Positions 27,012-35,090 of a stretch of DNA of 45,460 bases are shown here, piece after piece. Numbering within the stretch: position 1 is the first letter of the stretch; each line of letters starts with the position of its first letter. The position numbers and the translations under genes are program-made. Location of the stretch: contig NZ_MUHF01000010.1 in NCBI RefSeq assembly GCF_002217435.1, positions 48,518 through 93,977 on the forward strand, read 5' to 3'. Origin of the DNA: Flavobacterium reichenbachii. GTDB taxonomy: Bacteria > Bacteroidota > Bacteroidia > Flavobacteriales > Flavobacteriaceae. The notes under the pieces are model-generated. The model worked only from the letters and a program-made list of their open reading frames with translations, had not been told where the DNA came from and did no database searches.

Positions 27012-28142
27012 ATGAAAAAAAGTTTATTTGCAATGGCTGCAATATTAGGACTTGCTTTAACAAGCTGTAGTTCTGATGATGATAACAAAAACGATAACAA
27101 AAGTACTTTCGTTTTAAAAGTTGACGATTTAAAAGGAGACATCAATGATGGTGTTGTAACTTTAGACCCAACTCAAACTTACACTTTAACTGGAGGTTTA
27201 GTTGTTAAAGGTGGAGCTACTTTAGTTATTCCTGCCGGAACTGTAATCAAAAGTTCTGCTACTGCACTATCTACATCTTTATTTATTGCTGTAGAAAGAA
27301 ACGCTAAAATCAACATCAATGGTACAGCTGCTAAACCAGTTGTTATGACATCTGGAAAAGCTACTCCTGCTCAAAGTGACTGGGGTGGATTAATTATCGC
27401 TGGTAATGCTAAAGTAAACACTGGAGACAATGGTACTTCTGAAGTAGGTGCTTTAAGCTACGGAGGTAATGACAATGCAGATTCTTCTGGAAATATTAAC
27501 TTCTTAAGAATTTCTTACACAGGTTCTAAATACACTAATGAAAAAGAATACAATGGAGTTTCTTTCTTCGGAGTTGGTTCAGGAACTGTAGTATCTGATA
27601 TCTACACTTTCGAAAGTGGTGATGACGGAATTGAATTCTTCGGAGGAGCAGTAAACGCTTCTAACTTAGTAATCATAAACTCTTATGATGATTCATTAGA
27701 TTTTGCTGATGGATGGCAAGGTACTGCTACAAATGTTTACATTAAAGGTGTTACTAAAGCAGGTGTTGAAGGATCTACAAACGCAAAAGATCCAAGTACA
27801 GCTGTTCCAATGACTAACGCTAAAATCATCAACATCTCTATCATTAAAGGGGATGCTGCTTTCTTAGCAGACGAAAAAGCAATCAACTATAAAGAAGGTG
27901 GTGGAAAACAAGCTTACACAAACTTATATGTTGCTGACGGAATGCCAAAAGACCTTACGAAAATATCTACTGATGCTGGTGCAACTGCAAATATCGCTGC
28001 TGGTAACTTTACTATCTCAAACTATACTTTTGGAGCTTCTATCACTGTTTTTGATGGTGTTAAATTATCAGGAACAACTACTGGTGCTCTAGGTGCTGGT
28101 GCTGGTGCTGACTTACCAACTTGGGCTAACTGGACTAAGTAA
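27012..28142 (+). CDS. Surface-exposed lipoprotein, probable right-handed beta-helix
   Basis: 376 residues. The type II signal peptide MKKSLFAMAAILGLALTSC gives a lipid-modified Cys at 19, followed by SSDDDN, an Asp-rich lipoprotein export signal of the kind that sends Bacteroidota lipoproteins to the cell surface. The rest has repeated short beta strands with stacked Gly/Asn/Asp turns (GGLVVKGGATLVIPAGTVI, GGLIIAGNAKVNTGDNG, DDGIEFFGGAVNASNLVII), suggesting a parallel beta-helix. Similar lipoproteins next to TonB receptors are common in Flavobacterium. It likely binds a substrate at the surface and passes it to the receptor at 24032; this is inference. Phosphate control is suggested by its triple repeat. 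Confidence 0.8.
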   Translation: MKKSLFAMAAILGLALTSCSSDDDNKNDNKSTFVLKVDDLKGDINDGVVTLDPTQTYTLTGGLVVKGGATLVIPAGTVIKSSATALSTSLFIAVERNAKININGTAAKPVVMTSGKATPAQSDWGGLIIAGNAKVNTGDNGTSEVGALSYGGNDNADSSGNINFLRISYTGSKYTNEKEYNGVSFFGVGSGTVVSDIYTFESGDDGIEFFGGAVNASNLVIINSYDDSLDFADGWQGTATNVYIKGVTKAGVEGSTNAKDPSTAVPMTNAKIINISIIKGDAAFLADEKAINYKEGGGKQAYTNLYVADGMPKDLTKISTDAGATANIAAGNFTISNYTFGASITVFDGVKLSGTTTGALGAGAGADLPTWANWTK

Positions 28143-28164
28143 TTAGTTTAAGCATAAATAAATT

Positions 28165-28200
28165 AAAAGCTGTCTGAAAGATTTTCAGGCAGCTTTTTTT
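28165..28200 (+). terminator. Terminator of the lipoprotein gene
   Basis: AAAAGCTGTCTGAAA and TTTCAGGCAGCTTTT pair with one G-T wobble around a 4-base loop, followed by T. Confidence 0.85.
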
Positions 28201-28293
28201 ATAAAGCACTTTTAGACTTATTTTAATAGAATTACGGCGTCTACAGTACTTGTTTGAAAAATTAAAGATTAAGTAGTTAGTTTATAAATTGTT

Positions 28294-28327
28294 AAAAACA
28301 TCCTAAAATTTTAGGATGTTTTTTTTT
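28294..28327 (+). terminator. Second terminator with no gene in front of it
   Basis: AAAAACATCCTAAAA and TTTTAGGATGTTTTT are a perfect 15-bp inverted repeat with a long T-run. The preceding terminator is only about 95 bases upstream and no ORF lies between, so this hairpin may end a small RNA or block read-through into the next gene. Confidence 0.8.
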
Positions 28328-28379
28328 GGCGTCATTTTTGTAATTTTTTTTGTATATTTACTATAACTAAAATTGAGCG

Positions 28380-28718
28380 ATGGCAAAAAATTACTTTTAT
28401 ATTACATTCTTATTGGCTTTTTTCTTTACTCTGAGTGTTTCTGCTCAAGATAGTAAACAATTACCAAAACCTCAAGAAGGTACTTCTATTGAGGGATTAA
28501 GCTTGTATCCTAATCCAGTTACAAACGGAAGAGTATATATTTCTACTAAAAACGATTCAGAAAAAGAAATCATAGTTTTTGATATATTAGGCAAAAAAGT
28601 ACTTCAAACACATTTAAGTTCCAGAGAACTAAACGTTTCAGAATTAGTTCCAGGCGTTTACATCATAAAAATAAGTGAAGAAAACGCAACCGCAACACGA
28701 AAGCTCATTATTCGATAA
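28380..28718 (+). CDS. Minimal secreted protein consisting of a T9SS type A sorting domain
   Basis: 112 residues: a signal peptide (FLLAFFFTLSVSAQ), a linker of about 20 residues, and a complete type A sorting domain (LSLYPNPVTNGRVYIS near 40-55, IIVFDILGKKVLQ near 64, ELVPGVYIIKI near 86, ATRKLIIR at the end). In T9SS proteins this domain directs a large cargo across the outer membrane and is then cut off. Here there is almost no cargo. It is flanked by terminators on both sides. A -7-like TATATTTA is at 28353-28360. It could be a remnant of a larger gene, but it is intact and starts with its own signal peptide. Confidence 0.85.
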   Translation: MAKNYFYITFLLAFFFTLSVSAQDSKQLPKPQEGTSIEGLSLYPNPVTNGRVYISTKNDSEKEIIVFDILGKKVLQTHLSSRELNVSELVPGVYIIKISEENATATRKLIIR

Positions 28719-28730
28719 AACATAAAATTT

Positions 28731-28757
28731 AAGCTCCAAATTATATTTGGAGCTTTT
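28731..28757 (+). terminator. Terminator of the T9SS-domain gene
   Basis: AAGCTCCAAA and TTTGGAGCTT form a 10-bp perfect stem with a 5-base loop, followed by T. It lies inside the upstream extension of the LuxE-like reading frame, which shows that frame must start further downstream. Confidence 0.85.
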
Positions 28758-28784
28758 TTATTATCTGTACATCTCACAATTATT

Positions 28785-28792
28785 TACCTTTG
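28785..28792 (+). promoter_or_regulatory. -7 element of the LuxE-like gene
   Basis: TACCTTTG fits the consensus perfectly. Transcription would start near 28798, only a few bases before the TTG start codon at 28804. No TTG lies at the usual -33 distance. Confidence 0.5.
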
Positions 28793-28803
28793 CAAAAAAA
28801 GTT

Positions 28804-29784
28804 TTGATCACAGCCAGCGATATATTTACAATTTCCAGTCAGAAACAATTTGAAAAAACTGCATTAAAAGTATTTCGTTTTCAGCACGAGAATAATATCG
28901 TCTACCGCAATTTCTGTGACTTTCTAAAAGTAAATCCACAGCAGGTAAAATCGCTGGAGCAGATTCCTTTTTTACCCATTCAGTTTTTTAAAAGCCACGA
29001 TGTGGTGTCCAATACCAATCCGGCGCAGGTAACTTTTACCAGCAGCGGTACAACAGGAATGATTACCAGCAGACATCTGGTTACAGATGTCACGCTTTAT
29101 GAAGAAAGTTATCGAAAAGGGTTTTCTCAATTTTATGGCAATATCGAAGATTATGTAGTTTTAGCCCTTTTGCCGTCTTATTTAGAACGCGAAGGCTCTT
29201 CGTTGATCTATATGGTCGAAGACTTGATAAAACTATCCAATCAGCCTGATAGCGGGTTTTATCTGCACAACCACGACGACTTAATAAAAAAGCTGACCAC
29301 TTTAGACGAATCTGGTCAAAATGTGATTTTAATCGGAGTTACATACGCTTTGTTAGATTTGATTGAAAAACATCAATTTAATCTTCAAAATACCATTATC
29401 ATGGAGACAGGCGGCATGAAAGGAAAGCGTAAAGAAATGATTCGCGAAGAACTGCACGAACAACTTTGTAAAGGTTTTGGCGTAAATGCCATCCATTCAG
29501 AATATGGAATGACGGAACTTTTAGGACAGGCTTATTCTTTAGGCGAAGGTATATTCGAATGTCCTTCATGGATGCATATTCTCGTTCGTGATCCCGAAGA
29601 TGCTCTCACTTACGTGAAAGACGGAAAAACCGGAGGCATAAATGTTATCGATTTAGCCAACATCAATTCCTGTTCTTTTATTGCTACTCAGGATTTAGGC
29701 AAAAAAAATCCCAACAACTCTTTTGAGGTATTGGGACGTTTTGATAATTCTGATATTCGAGGCTGTAATTTGATGGTTCTATAG
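28804..29784 (+). CDS. LuxE/PaaK-like acyl-activating protein
   Basis: 326 residues. It belongs to the LuxE acyl-protein synthetase branch of the ANL superfamily, which activates acyl groups with ATP. The phosphate-binding loop is FTSSGTTGMITSRH (residues about 78-91) and the later motif is NAIHSEYGMTELLGQAYS near 237. No luxCDAB genes are nearby, so this is not bioluminescence; the substrate is unknown. I place the start at the TTG at 28804 (protein ITASDIFTISS) because homologues begin similarly, the frame upstream runs through a terminator and the -7 element, and no ATG lies nearby. The last 84 bases include a 37-base segment (29701-29737) duplicated downstream. Confidence 0.82.
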   Translation: MITASDIFTISSQKQFEKTALKVFRFQHENNIVYRNFCDFLKVNPQQVKSLEQIPFLPIQFFKSHDVVSNTNPAQVTFTSSGTTGMITSRHLVTDVTLYEESYRKGFSQFYGNIEDYVVLALLPSYLEREGSSLIYMVEDLIKLSNQPDSGFYLHNHDDLIKKLTTLDESGQNVILIGVTYALLDLIEKHQFNLQNTIIMETGGMKGKRKEMIREELHEQLCKGFGVNAIHSEYGMTELLGQAYSLGEGIFECPSWMHILVRDPEDALTYVKDGKTGGINVIDLANINSCSFIATQDLGKKNPNNSFEVLGRFDNSDIRGCNLMVL

Positions 29785-29844
29785 TTTAATCGTTGACTTG
29801 TTTAATCGTTTAATCGTAATTTTATTAAATAATTTTATCTGCTT

Positions 29845-29881
29845 AAAAAAAATCCCAACAACTCTTTCAAGATATTGGGAC
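29845..29881 (-). terminator. Terminator of tyrS, near-copy of a segment inside the LuxE-like gene
   Basis: On the minus strand TCCCAA and TTGGGA form the base of a hairpin followed by eight T. The same 37 bases occur at 29701-29737 inside the LuxE-like gene, 34 of 37 identical, so tyrS faces two tandem terminator-like hairpins. Confidence 0.65.
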
Positions 29882-29914
29882 TTATACTTTTGGGTTTTGC
29901 AACCTTATGAATAT

Positions 29915-31219
29915 TTAATCGTTTTCAACATTGATAATGAAATATTTCTTCTTTTTACCAAACTGAACCAAAATATACTTTTCAAAAAATATATCTTTCA
30001 AAGTCAATAAAGTTTCTACCTGAATTTTCTCTTTATTCACAGAAACAGCATTACTTGCAAGAGCTTTTCTGGCTTCTCCCCGTGAAGTGAAAATTTGTGT
30101 TAAATCTGACAATGCTAATACCGCGTCAACTCCATTCATTAAATCTGATTTTTTAACAACAGGCTGATCAAATTCAGAGAATATATCAATAAAAAAATCT
30201 TCTCCTTGTTCTACCAAACTATCAATTGAAAAATTAGAAAAAACAAATTCAGATTTTTTTATGGCATCTTCTAAAGCTTCTTTTCCGTGAACAAAAACAG
30301 TAATTTCTTCCGCTAATTTCTTTTGTAAAACTCTCAAATGCGGTGCTGCTTTGTGTTCTTCAATCAAAGCTTCAATAGTTTCTTTATCCAGGAAAGTAAA
30401 GATTTTGATGTATTTCTCAGCATCAACATCAGTTGTTCTTAACCAAAATTGGTAAAAATTATAAGTTGAAGTTTTATCTGCATCCAGCCAAACATTTCCA
30501 CCTTCAGTTTTACCAAATTTAGAACCGTCTGCTTTTGTAATTAACGGCGTTGTCAAAGCAAATGCTTTTGATCCTTCTCCTCCCATTCTGCGAACCAATT
30601 CTGTACCTGTGGTGATATTTCCCCATTGGTCAGAACCTCCCATTTGCAAAATACAGTTGTTGTTTTTATATAAATGATAAAAATCGTATCCTTGAATCAG
30701 TTGGTAAGTAAATTCTGTAAAAGACATTCCTTCTCCTTCTCCGCTCAACCTCTTTTTAACAGAATCCTTTGCCATCATATAATTTACCGTGATGCGTTTT
30801 CCAACCTCACGTGCGAAATCAATAAAAGAGAATTCTTTCATCCAGTCATAGTTATTCACCATAATTGGAGCGTTTGCCTCATTTGAATTAAAATCTAAGA
30901 AACGAGACAAAACACTTTTAATACCAGCAACATTTTTAGCCAGAGTTTCTTCGTTTAATAAATTTCTTTCGTCCGATTTTCCAGAAGGATCACCAATCAT
31001 TCCTGTTGCGCCTCCAACCAAAGCGATTGGCTGATGCCCAAAATTCTTTAAATGAACCAATAAAATAATCTGAACCATACTGCCGATATGAAGCGAATCT
31101 GCCGTTGGATCAAAACCAATATAAGCCGTAGTTACTTCTTTCAGCAATTGTTCTTCTGTTCCAGGCATACTATCATGATATAGACCGCGCCATTTTAATT
31201 CTTCAACTAGATTCTTCAT
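29915..31219 (-). CDS. tyrS: Tyrosine-tRNA ligase
   Basis: Class I aminoacyl-tRNA synthetase that charges tRNA-Tyr. 434 residues. The HIGH-type motif is [11 protein letters not shown] near residue 40 and the KMSKS-type motif is KFGKTEGG near 234, with tyrosine-binding residues in QGYDFYHLY and [11 protein letters not shown]. The C-terminus has an S4-like RNA-binding domain ([20 protein letters not shown]). The ATG at 31219 gives [13 protein letters not shown], the standard start; a longer frame reaches 31267 but runs through the promoter. Confidence 0.97.
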   Translation of the reverse strand: MKNLVEELKWRGLYHDSMPGTEEQLLKEVTTAYIGFDPTADSLHIGSMVQIILLVHLKNFGHQPIALVGGATGMIGDPSGKSDERNLLNEETLAKNVAGIKSVLSRFLDFNSNEANAPIMVNNYDWMKEFSFIDFAREVGKRITVNYMMAKDSVKKRLSGEGEGMSFTEFTYQLIQGYDFYHLYKNNNCILQMGGSDQWGNITTGTELVRRMGGEGSKAFALTTPLITKADGSKFGKTEGGNVWLDADKTSTYNFYQFWLRTTDVDAEKYIKIFTFLDKETIEALIEEHKAAPHLRVLQKKLAEEITVFVHGKEALEDAIKKSEFVFSNFSIDSLVEQGEDFFIDIFSEFDQPVVKKSDLMNGVDAVLALSDLTQIFTSRGEARKALASNAVSVNKEKIQVETLLTLKDIFFEKYILVQFGKKKKYFIINVEND

Positions 31220-31236
31220 TTTAAAAATATTTTGCG

Positions 31237-31267
31237 CAAATATAATCAATGACAATGGCAAAATCAA
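31237..31267 (-). promoter_or_regulatory. tyrS promoter
   Basis: On the minus strand TTG (31265-31267), 20 bases, then a perfect TATATTTG (31237-31244). Leader about 10-15 bases. Confidence 0.7.
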
Positions 31268-31362
31268 AAAGCAGCAACATTATCAATAGTAATGAAAGCG
31301 GTAAAATCAATTTCAATCTTAAAAAATAAATTTCAACACAATATAAACCTCTGCTTCTCTGA

Positions 31363-31435
31363 ACCTTTGCAACTTTGATCCTTTCATAAAACCTTTGCAA
31401 CTTTGATCCTTTGCCCCTTTGTACCTTAAAACCAA
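31363..31435 (+). repeat. CTTTGCAACTTTGATCC intergenic repeat
   Basis: A 22-base unit starting ACCTTTGCAACTTTGATCC is found exactly at 31363-31384 and 31391-31412, followed by a degenerate CTTTG stretch. A related copy in inverse orientation lies at 45080-45120 just upstream of leuS. The unit is rich in CTTTG, which resembles the 3' half of the -7 promoter element. Confidence 0.7.
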
Positions 31436-31449
31436 AAAACTTATCTTTA
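31419..31449 (+). promoter_or_regulatory. Promoter of the NAD-dependent epimerase gene
   Basis: TTG (31419-31421), 20 bases, then TATCTTTA (31442-31449). The predicted start overlaps the ATG at 31454, so the mRNA is probably leaderless. The -33 element lies inside the CTTTG repeat. Confidence 0.5.
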
Positions 31450-31453
31450 CAAA

Positions 31454-32455
31454 ATGGTATTAGTAACTGGAGGAACAGGTTTAGTTGGTGCACATTTATT
31501 ACTTCATTTAATTGAAAATGGAGAAAATGTCAGGGCAATTTACAGAAATCAAAATAACATTCAGAAAACAAAAACGGTTTTTGAATTATACAAAAAAGCC
31601 GAATTGTTTGATAAGATTAATTGGCTTGAAGCCGATATTTTAGACGTTCCTTCTTTAGAAAATGCTTTTATAGATATTGAATATGTTTATCACTGCGCAG
31701 CTTTAATTTCATTTGATGCAAAAGATGAAGAAAAACTTCGAAAAACCAACATCGAAGGAACGGCTAATATGGTTAATTTTTCTATAGCTAAAGGAATTAA
31801 AAAATTCTGCTTTTTTAGTTCTATTGCTGCCTTAGGAGATATTGCACCGCATGAAACGTATATTACAGAAGAGACCGACTGGAATCCGGAAAAACCACAC
31901 AGCGATTACGCCATTTCTAAATATGGTGCCGAAATGGAAGTTTGGCGCGGTCTGCAAGAAGGGTTGGATGTTATTATTTTAAATCCGGGAGTAATTTTAG
32001 GACCGATTCCGAAAACAAAAAACTGTGATCAGGGAAGTGCTGAATTTTATACCAGAGTAGCCAACGGCCTTTCGTTTTACACAATTGGAAGTACTGGTTT
32101 TATAACCGTAACCGATGTTATAAAAACTGCTTTTGATTTAATGAAAAGCACTATCAAAAACGAACGTTTTACTTTAATTGCAGACAATGTAATCTTTCGC
32201 GATATCTTGAATACTATTGCAGCAACTTTAAAAGTAAAAAAACCAAGCATTCATGCTAAACCTATCTTGATGAATTTTCTTTGGATCGCCGACAGCCTAT
32301 TTTCGACGTTATTTTTTCAGAAAAGAAAGATTACAAAAGCGGCCGCAAAAGCTTCGTATTCTAAAAATCTGTATTCTAATGAAAAAATAAAAACCGCTCT
32401 GGGAACGGTTTTTTTAGATGTACATCAGTACATAAAAGATGTTTCTAAATTATAA
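31454..32455 (+). CDS. NAD(P)-dependent epimerase / dihydroflavonol reductase-like SDR
   Basis: Extended short-chain dehydrogenase of 333 residues. The N-terminal nucleotide-binding motif is VLVTGGTGLVGAHLLLHLIE (2-21) and the catalytic pattern is a Tyr-x-x-x-Lys in SDYAISKYGAEM (near 152) with Ser in FFSSIAALG (near 117). This matches the NAD-dependent epimerase and dihydroflavonol 4-reductase group; the substrate is unknown. Its stop codon (32453-32455) directly touches the stop codon of the convergent DUF4296 gene, with no spacer. Confidence 0.86.
   Translation: MVLVTGGTGLVGAHLLLHLIENGENVRAIYRNQNNIQKTKTVFELYKKAELFDKINWLEADILDVPSLENAFIDIEYVYHCAALISFDAKDEEKLRKTNIEGTANMVNFSIAKGIKKFCFFSSIAALGDIAPHETYITEETDWNPEKPHSDYAISKYGAEMEVWRGLQEGLDVIILNPGVILGPIPKTKNCDQGSAEFYTRVANGLSFYTIGSTGFITVTDVIKTAFDLMKSTIKNERFTLIADNVIFRDILNTIAATLKVKKPSIHAKPILMNFLWIADSLFSTLFFQKRKITKAAAKASYSKNLYSNEKIKTALGTVFLDVHQYIKDVSKL
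32390..32416. terminator. Terminator-like hairpin inside the epimerase coding region
   Basis: AAAACCGCTC and GAACGGTTTT form a stem (one mismatch) around TGG, with a run of seven or more T on the plus strand and a T-rich run on the minus strand as well. It lies 40 bases before the epimerase stop. Because there is no spacer between the convergent genes, this is the only candidate to end the pyrC operon. Confidence 0.6.
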
Positions 32456-32914
32456 TTATTGATCCATTGGAACATCCTGCCCATTACCAGCATTAATTTC
32501 TGGCTTTAAAGGCGCTTTCACAGAATCTTTAGAAATTTTATTTTTGATTTTTCCTGATTTTTTTTCTTCAATCTTTAAAATTGAATCTACTGCTCTCTGA
32601 TTTTTTGCTAAACGCTTTGAGATTTCATCAAACATATCTTTATATCCTTCATAATCTGAAGCATAATAAATATTGTTTTGTGCAAACTGAAGACTGTCTA
32701 CTTTGTATTTTTTTAAAATAAACTTAACAGGATTGGTCTCTATAGAATCTACCAAAAGCGGACTTTGATATTTCATAGCCTCCAAAAGCGACAAATCATA
32801 CATAATATCAATCATCTTTTCTTTCTCAATAAGTTTTTTAGGCTGTTTTACCAAGTCTTTTTTACAACTTACAGAAAGAAACAAAACCAATATTATAATT
32901 ATCAAATTCTTCAT
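32456..32914 (-). CDS. DUF4296 lipoprotein
   Basis: 152 residues. The signal peptide MKNLIIIILVLFLSVSC gives a lipid-modified Cys at residue 17, followed by KKD, with no Asp-rich export signal. The body (KEKMIDIMYDLSLLEAMKYQ, YYASDYEGYKDMFDEISKRL) is helical and matches DUF4296, a Bacteroidota-specific lipoprotein family of unknown function. It is the third gene of an operon with a DPM synthase-like enzyme and pyrC. The C-terminus is low-complexity and basic (EEKKSGKIKNKISKDS). Confidence 0.86.
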   Translation of the reverse strand: MKNLIIIILVLFLSVSCKKDLVKQPKKLIEKEKMIDIMYDLSLLEAMKYQSPLLVDSIETNPVKFILKKYKVDSLQFAQNNIYYASDYEGYKDMFDEISKRLAKNQRAVDSILKIEEKKSGKIKNKISKDSVKAPLKPEINAGNGQDVPMDQ

Positions 32915-32923
32915 CTCAGTTAT

Positions 32924-34264
32924 TTATCTATCAAACAATAATCTTTTTCCGGCACGCGAATCTTTTACTTTAAAGTTATTATAAACCAATTCGCCATTAA
33001 CAAAAGTATGTGTAATTCTTGATTTAAAGGCATAACCCTCAAACGGAGACCACCCGCATTTTGCTAATATATTGTCCTGATTTACACTCCACGGAAGACT
33101 CGGATTTACAATAACCAAATCAGCATAATAGCCTTCTCTAATAAAACCGCGCTTCTCAATCTTGAAGATTTTAGCTGGATTGTGGCACATTTTTTCCACA
33201 ATTTTCTCTACACTAATTTTTCCCTGATGATGCGCTTCAAACATTGCTACAACAGCATGCTGTACTAAAGGTCCTCCAGAAGGAGCATTTAAGTAAGATT
33301 GTTTTTTCTCCTCTTTTGTATGAGGTGCGTGATCGGTTGCAATTACATCAATTCGACCATCGTTTAAGGCTTCCCACAATGCTTTTCTGTCTGCTGCCGT
33401 TTTTACAGCAGGATTCCATTTTATAAAATTACCTTTTGTTTTATAATCTTCATCTGTAAACCAAAGATGATGCACACAAACCTCAGCAGTAATTTTTTTA
33501 TCTTCTAACGGAATTTTATTTGTAAACAATTCCATTTCCTTAGCAGTCGAAAGATGAAAAATATGAAGTCTTGCACCAGTTCTTTTGGCCAGCGCCACTG
33601 CTTTTGACGAAGAAATATAACACGCTTCTGCACTTCTGATCAGGTTATGCGCCGTTACGGGAACATCATCACCATATTGCTCTTTAAACTTTTTAAGATT
33701 TTCCTGAATTGTAGTTTCATCTTCGCAGTGAACCGCAATCAGCATTGGCGTGCTCGAAAAAATCTTTTCTAAAACCGCTTCATTATCTACCAGCATATTT
33801 CCGGTTGAAGATCCTAGAAAGATCTTGATTCCGGCAACATTTTTTGGATTTGTTTTTAAAACTTCCTCCAGATTATCATTGGTTGCTCCCATCATAAACG
33901 AATAATTCGCAAATGATTTTACTGCAGCAATTTGATATTTATCTTCTAAGATTTCCTGAGTAACTGCATTAGGAACCGTATTAGGCTGTTCTATAAAAGA
34001 AGTAATACCGCCGGCAACAGCAGCTCTCGATTCAGATTCGATATCACCTTTATGGGTTAATCCTGGTTCTCTAAAATGCACCTGATCATCTATTGCACCC
34101 GGCATTAAATAATTTCCTTCTGCATCTATAACGATACAATCTGAACTTTTTAGACTGATACTGTCTGCAATTTCGACTATCAAGTCGTTTTCAATTAAGA
34201 CATCGCCTTCAAAAATAGACCCTTCGTTTACAATTTTGGCATTTTTTATTAAAATCCTATTCAT
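32924..34264 (-). CDS. pyrC: Dihydroorotase, Bacteroidota type
   Basis: Third enzyme of pyrimidine biosynthesis, closing carbamoyl-aspartate to dihydroorotate. 446 residues, amidohydrolase fold. Visible active-site elements are VHFREPGLTHKGD near 63, GIKIFLGSSTGNM (carboxylated Lys) near 150, AVHCEDE near 178, LHIFHLST near 236 and ATDHAPHTKEEK near 310. The first motif reads D-Q-V-H instead of the usual D-x-H-x-H, so one metal-binding His is replaced by Gln. I recall this from other Bacteroidota dihydroorotases, so it is a lineage trait rather than damage. Confidence 0.9.
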   Translation of the reverse strand: MNRILIKNAKIVNEGSIFEGDVLIENDLIVEIADSISLKSSDCIVIDAEGNYLMPGAIDDQVHFREPGLTHKGDIESESRAAVAGGITSFIEQPNTVPNAVTQEILEDKYQIAAVKSFANYSFMMGATNDNLEEVLKTNPKNVAGIKIFLGSSTGNMLVDNEAVLEKIFSSTPMLIAVHCEDETTIQENLKKFKEQYGDDVPVTAHNLIRSAEACYISSSKAVALAKRTGARLHIFHLSTAKEMELFTNKIPLEDKKITAEVCVHHLWFTDEDYKTKGNFIKWNPAVKTAADRKALWEALNDGRIDVIATDHAPHTKEEKKQSYLNAPSGGPLVQHAVVAMFEAHHQGKISVEKIVEKMCHNPAKIFKIEKRGFIREGYYADLVIVNPSLPWSVNQDNILAKCGWSPFEGYAFKSRITHTFVNGELVYNNFKVKDSRAGKRLLFDR

Positions 34265-34274
34265 TCTGATTCGT

Positions 34275-35000
34275 TTATAATGAATTGACTAATTTTTTTA
34301 ATCGCAGCGAAATTACTCCCAGAATTGCTTCCTTTATAATAGCGTTGCTCATTTTAGAAACTCCTTTTGTTCTATCGGTAAAAATAATAGGCACTTCTTT
34401 TATTTCAAATTTTGCACAATACGTTCTGTATTTCATTTCGATCTGAAAAGCATATCCAACAAACTTAATTTTATTCAGATTTATTGTTTCTAAAACGTTT
34501 CTTTTATAACAGACAAAACCTGCAGTTGCATCGTGAATTTTCATTCCGGTAATAAACTTTACGTAAACCGATGCAAAATAAGACATCAGAACGCGGCTAA
34601 GCGGCCAGTTTACCACATTTACGCCCGTTACGTAACGCGATCCAATTGCAAGATCAGCACCGCCGAAGTGGCAGGCATCATATAATTTCTCCAGATCATT
34701 TGGGTTATGAGAAAAATCGGCATCCATTTCAAAAATAAACTCATATTCTCGCTCCAAAGCCCATTTAAATCCATGAACATATGCTGTTCCTAAACCTGAT
34801 TTTTTAGCTCTTTTTTCTAAAAAAAGTCTTCCTGAAAATTCTTCCTGCAGTGCAATTACTTTATCTGCAGTAAAATCGGGAGAATTATCATCAATAATTA
34901 AAAGATGAAAAGATTTATGCTGCGAAAGTACAGCTCTAACTATACTTTCTATATTCTCAATTTCGTTATAAGTGGGAATTATGACAATACTATCATTCAT
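34275..35000 (-). CDS. Polyprenol-phosphate mannosyltransferase-like glycosyltransferase (GT2)
   Basis: 241 residues. Family GT2 catalytic domain with IVIIPTYNEIENI (residues 5-17) and the metal-binding EMDADFSHNPNDL (near 93), as in dolichyl-phosphate mannose synthase. It probably transfers a sugar from a nucleotide donor to a lipid phosphate at the inner membrane for glycan or glycoprotein assembly; no transmembrane helix is seen. First gene of an operon with pyrC (10 bases away) and a DUF4296 lipoprotein. The ATG at 35000 is chosen because the GT2 motif follows at once; a -7-like TACTTTTG lies on the minus strand at 35021-35028. Confidence 0.88.
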   Translation of the reverse strand: MNDSIVIIPTYNEIENIESIVRAVLSQHKSFHLLIIDDNSPDFTADKVIALQEEFSGRLFLEKRAKKSGLGTAYVHGFKWALEREYEFIFEMDADFSHNPNDLEKLYDACHFGGADLAIGSRYVTGVNVVNWPLSRVLMSYFASVYVKFITGMKIHDATAGFVCYKRNVLETINLNKIKFVGYAFQIEMKYRTYCAKFEIKEVPIIFTDRTKGVSKMSNAIIKEAILGVISLRLKKLVNSL

Positions 35001-35090
35001 TTTTCTGGGTAATTTCACCGCAAAAGTAAACTTTTTATAGCATTTGACTCATAATAAATTTATAATAAAAGTATTGACACAAAAAATTAC

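Noticed and set aside
24032..28142. SusC/SusD polysaccharide utilisation pair
   Set aside because: The receptor lacks the SusC signature, the lipoprotein is a beta-helix and not SusD-like, and no glycoside hydrolases are present.
28804..29784. Bioluminescence or long-chain aldehyde system from the LuxE-like gene
   Set aside because: No luxA, B, C or D genes nearby; LuxE-like proteins are common as single genes in Flavobacteria.
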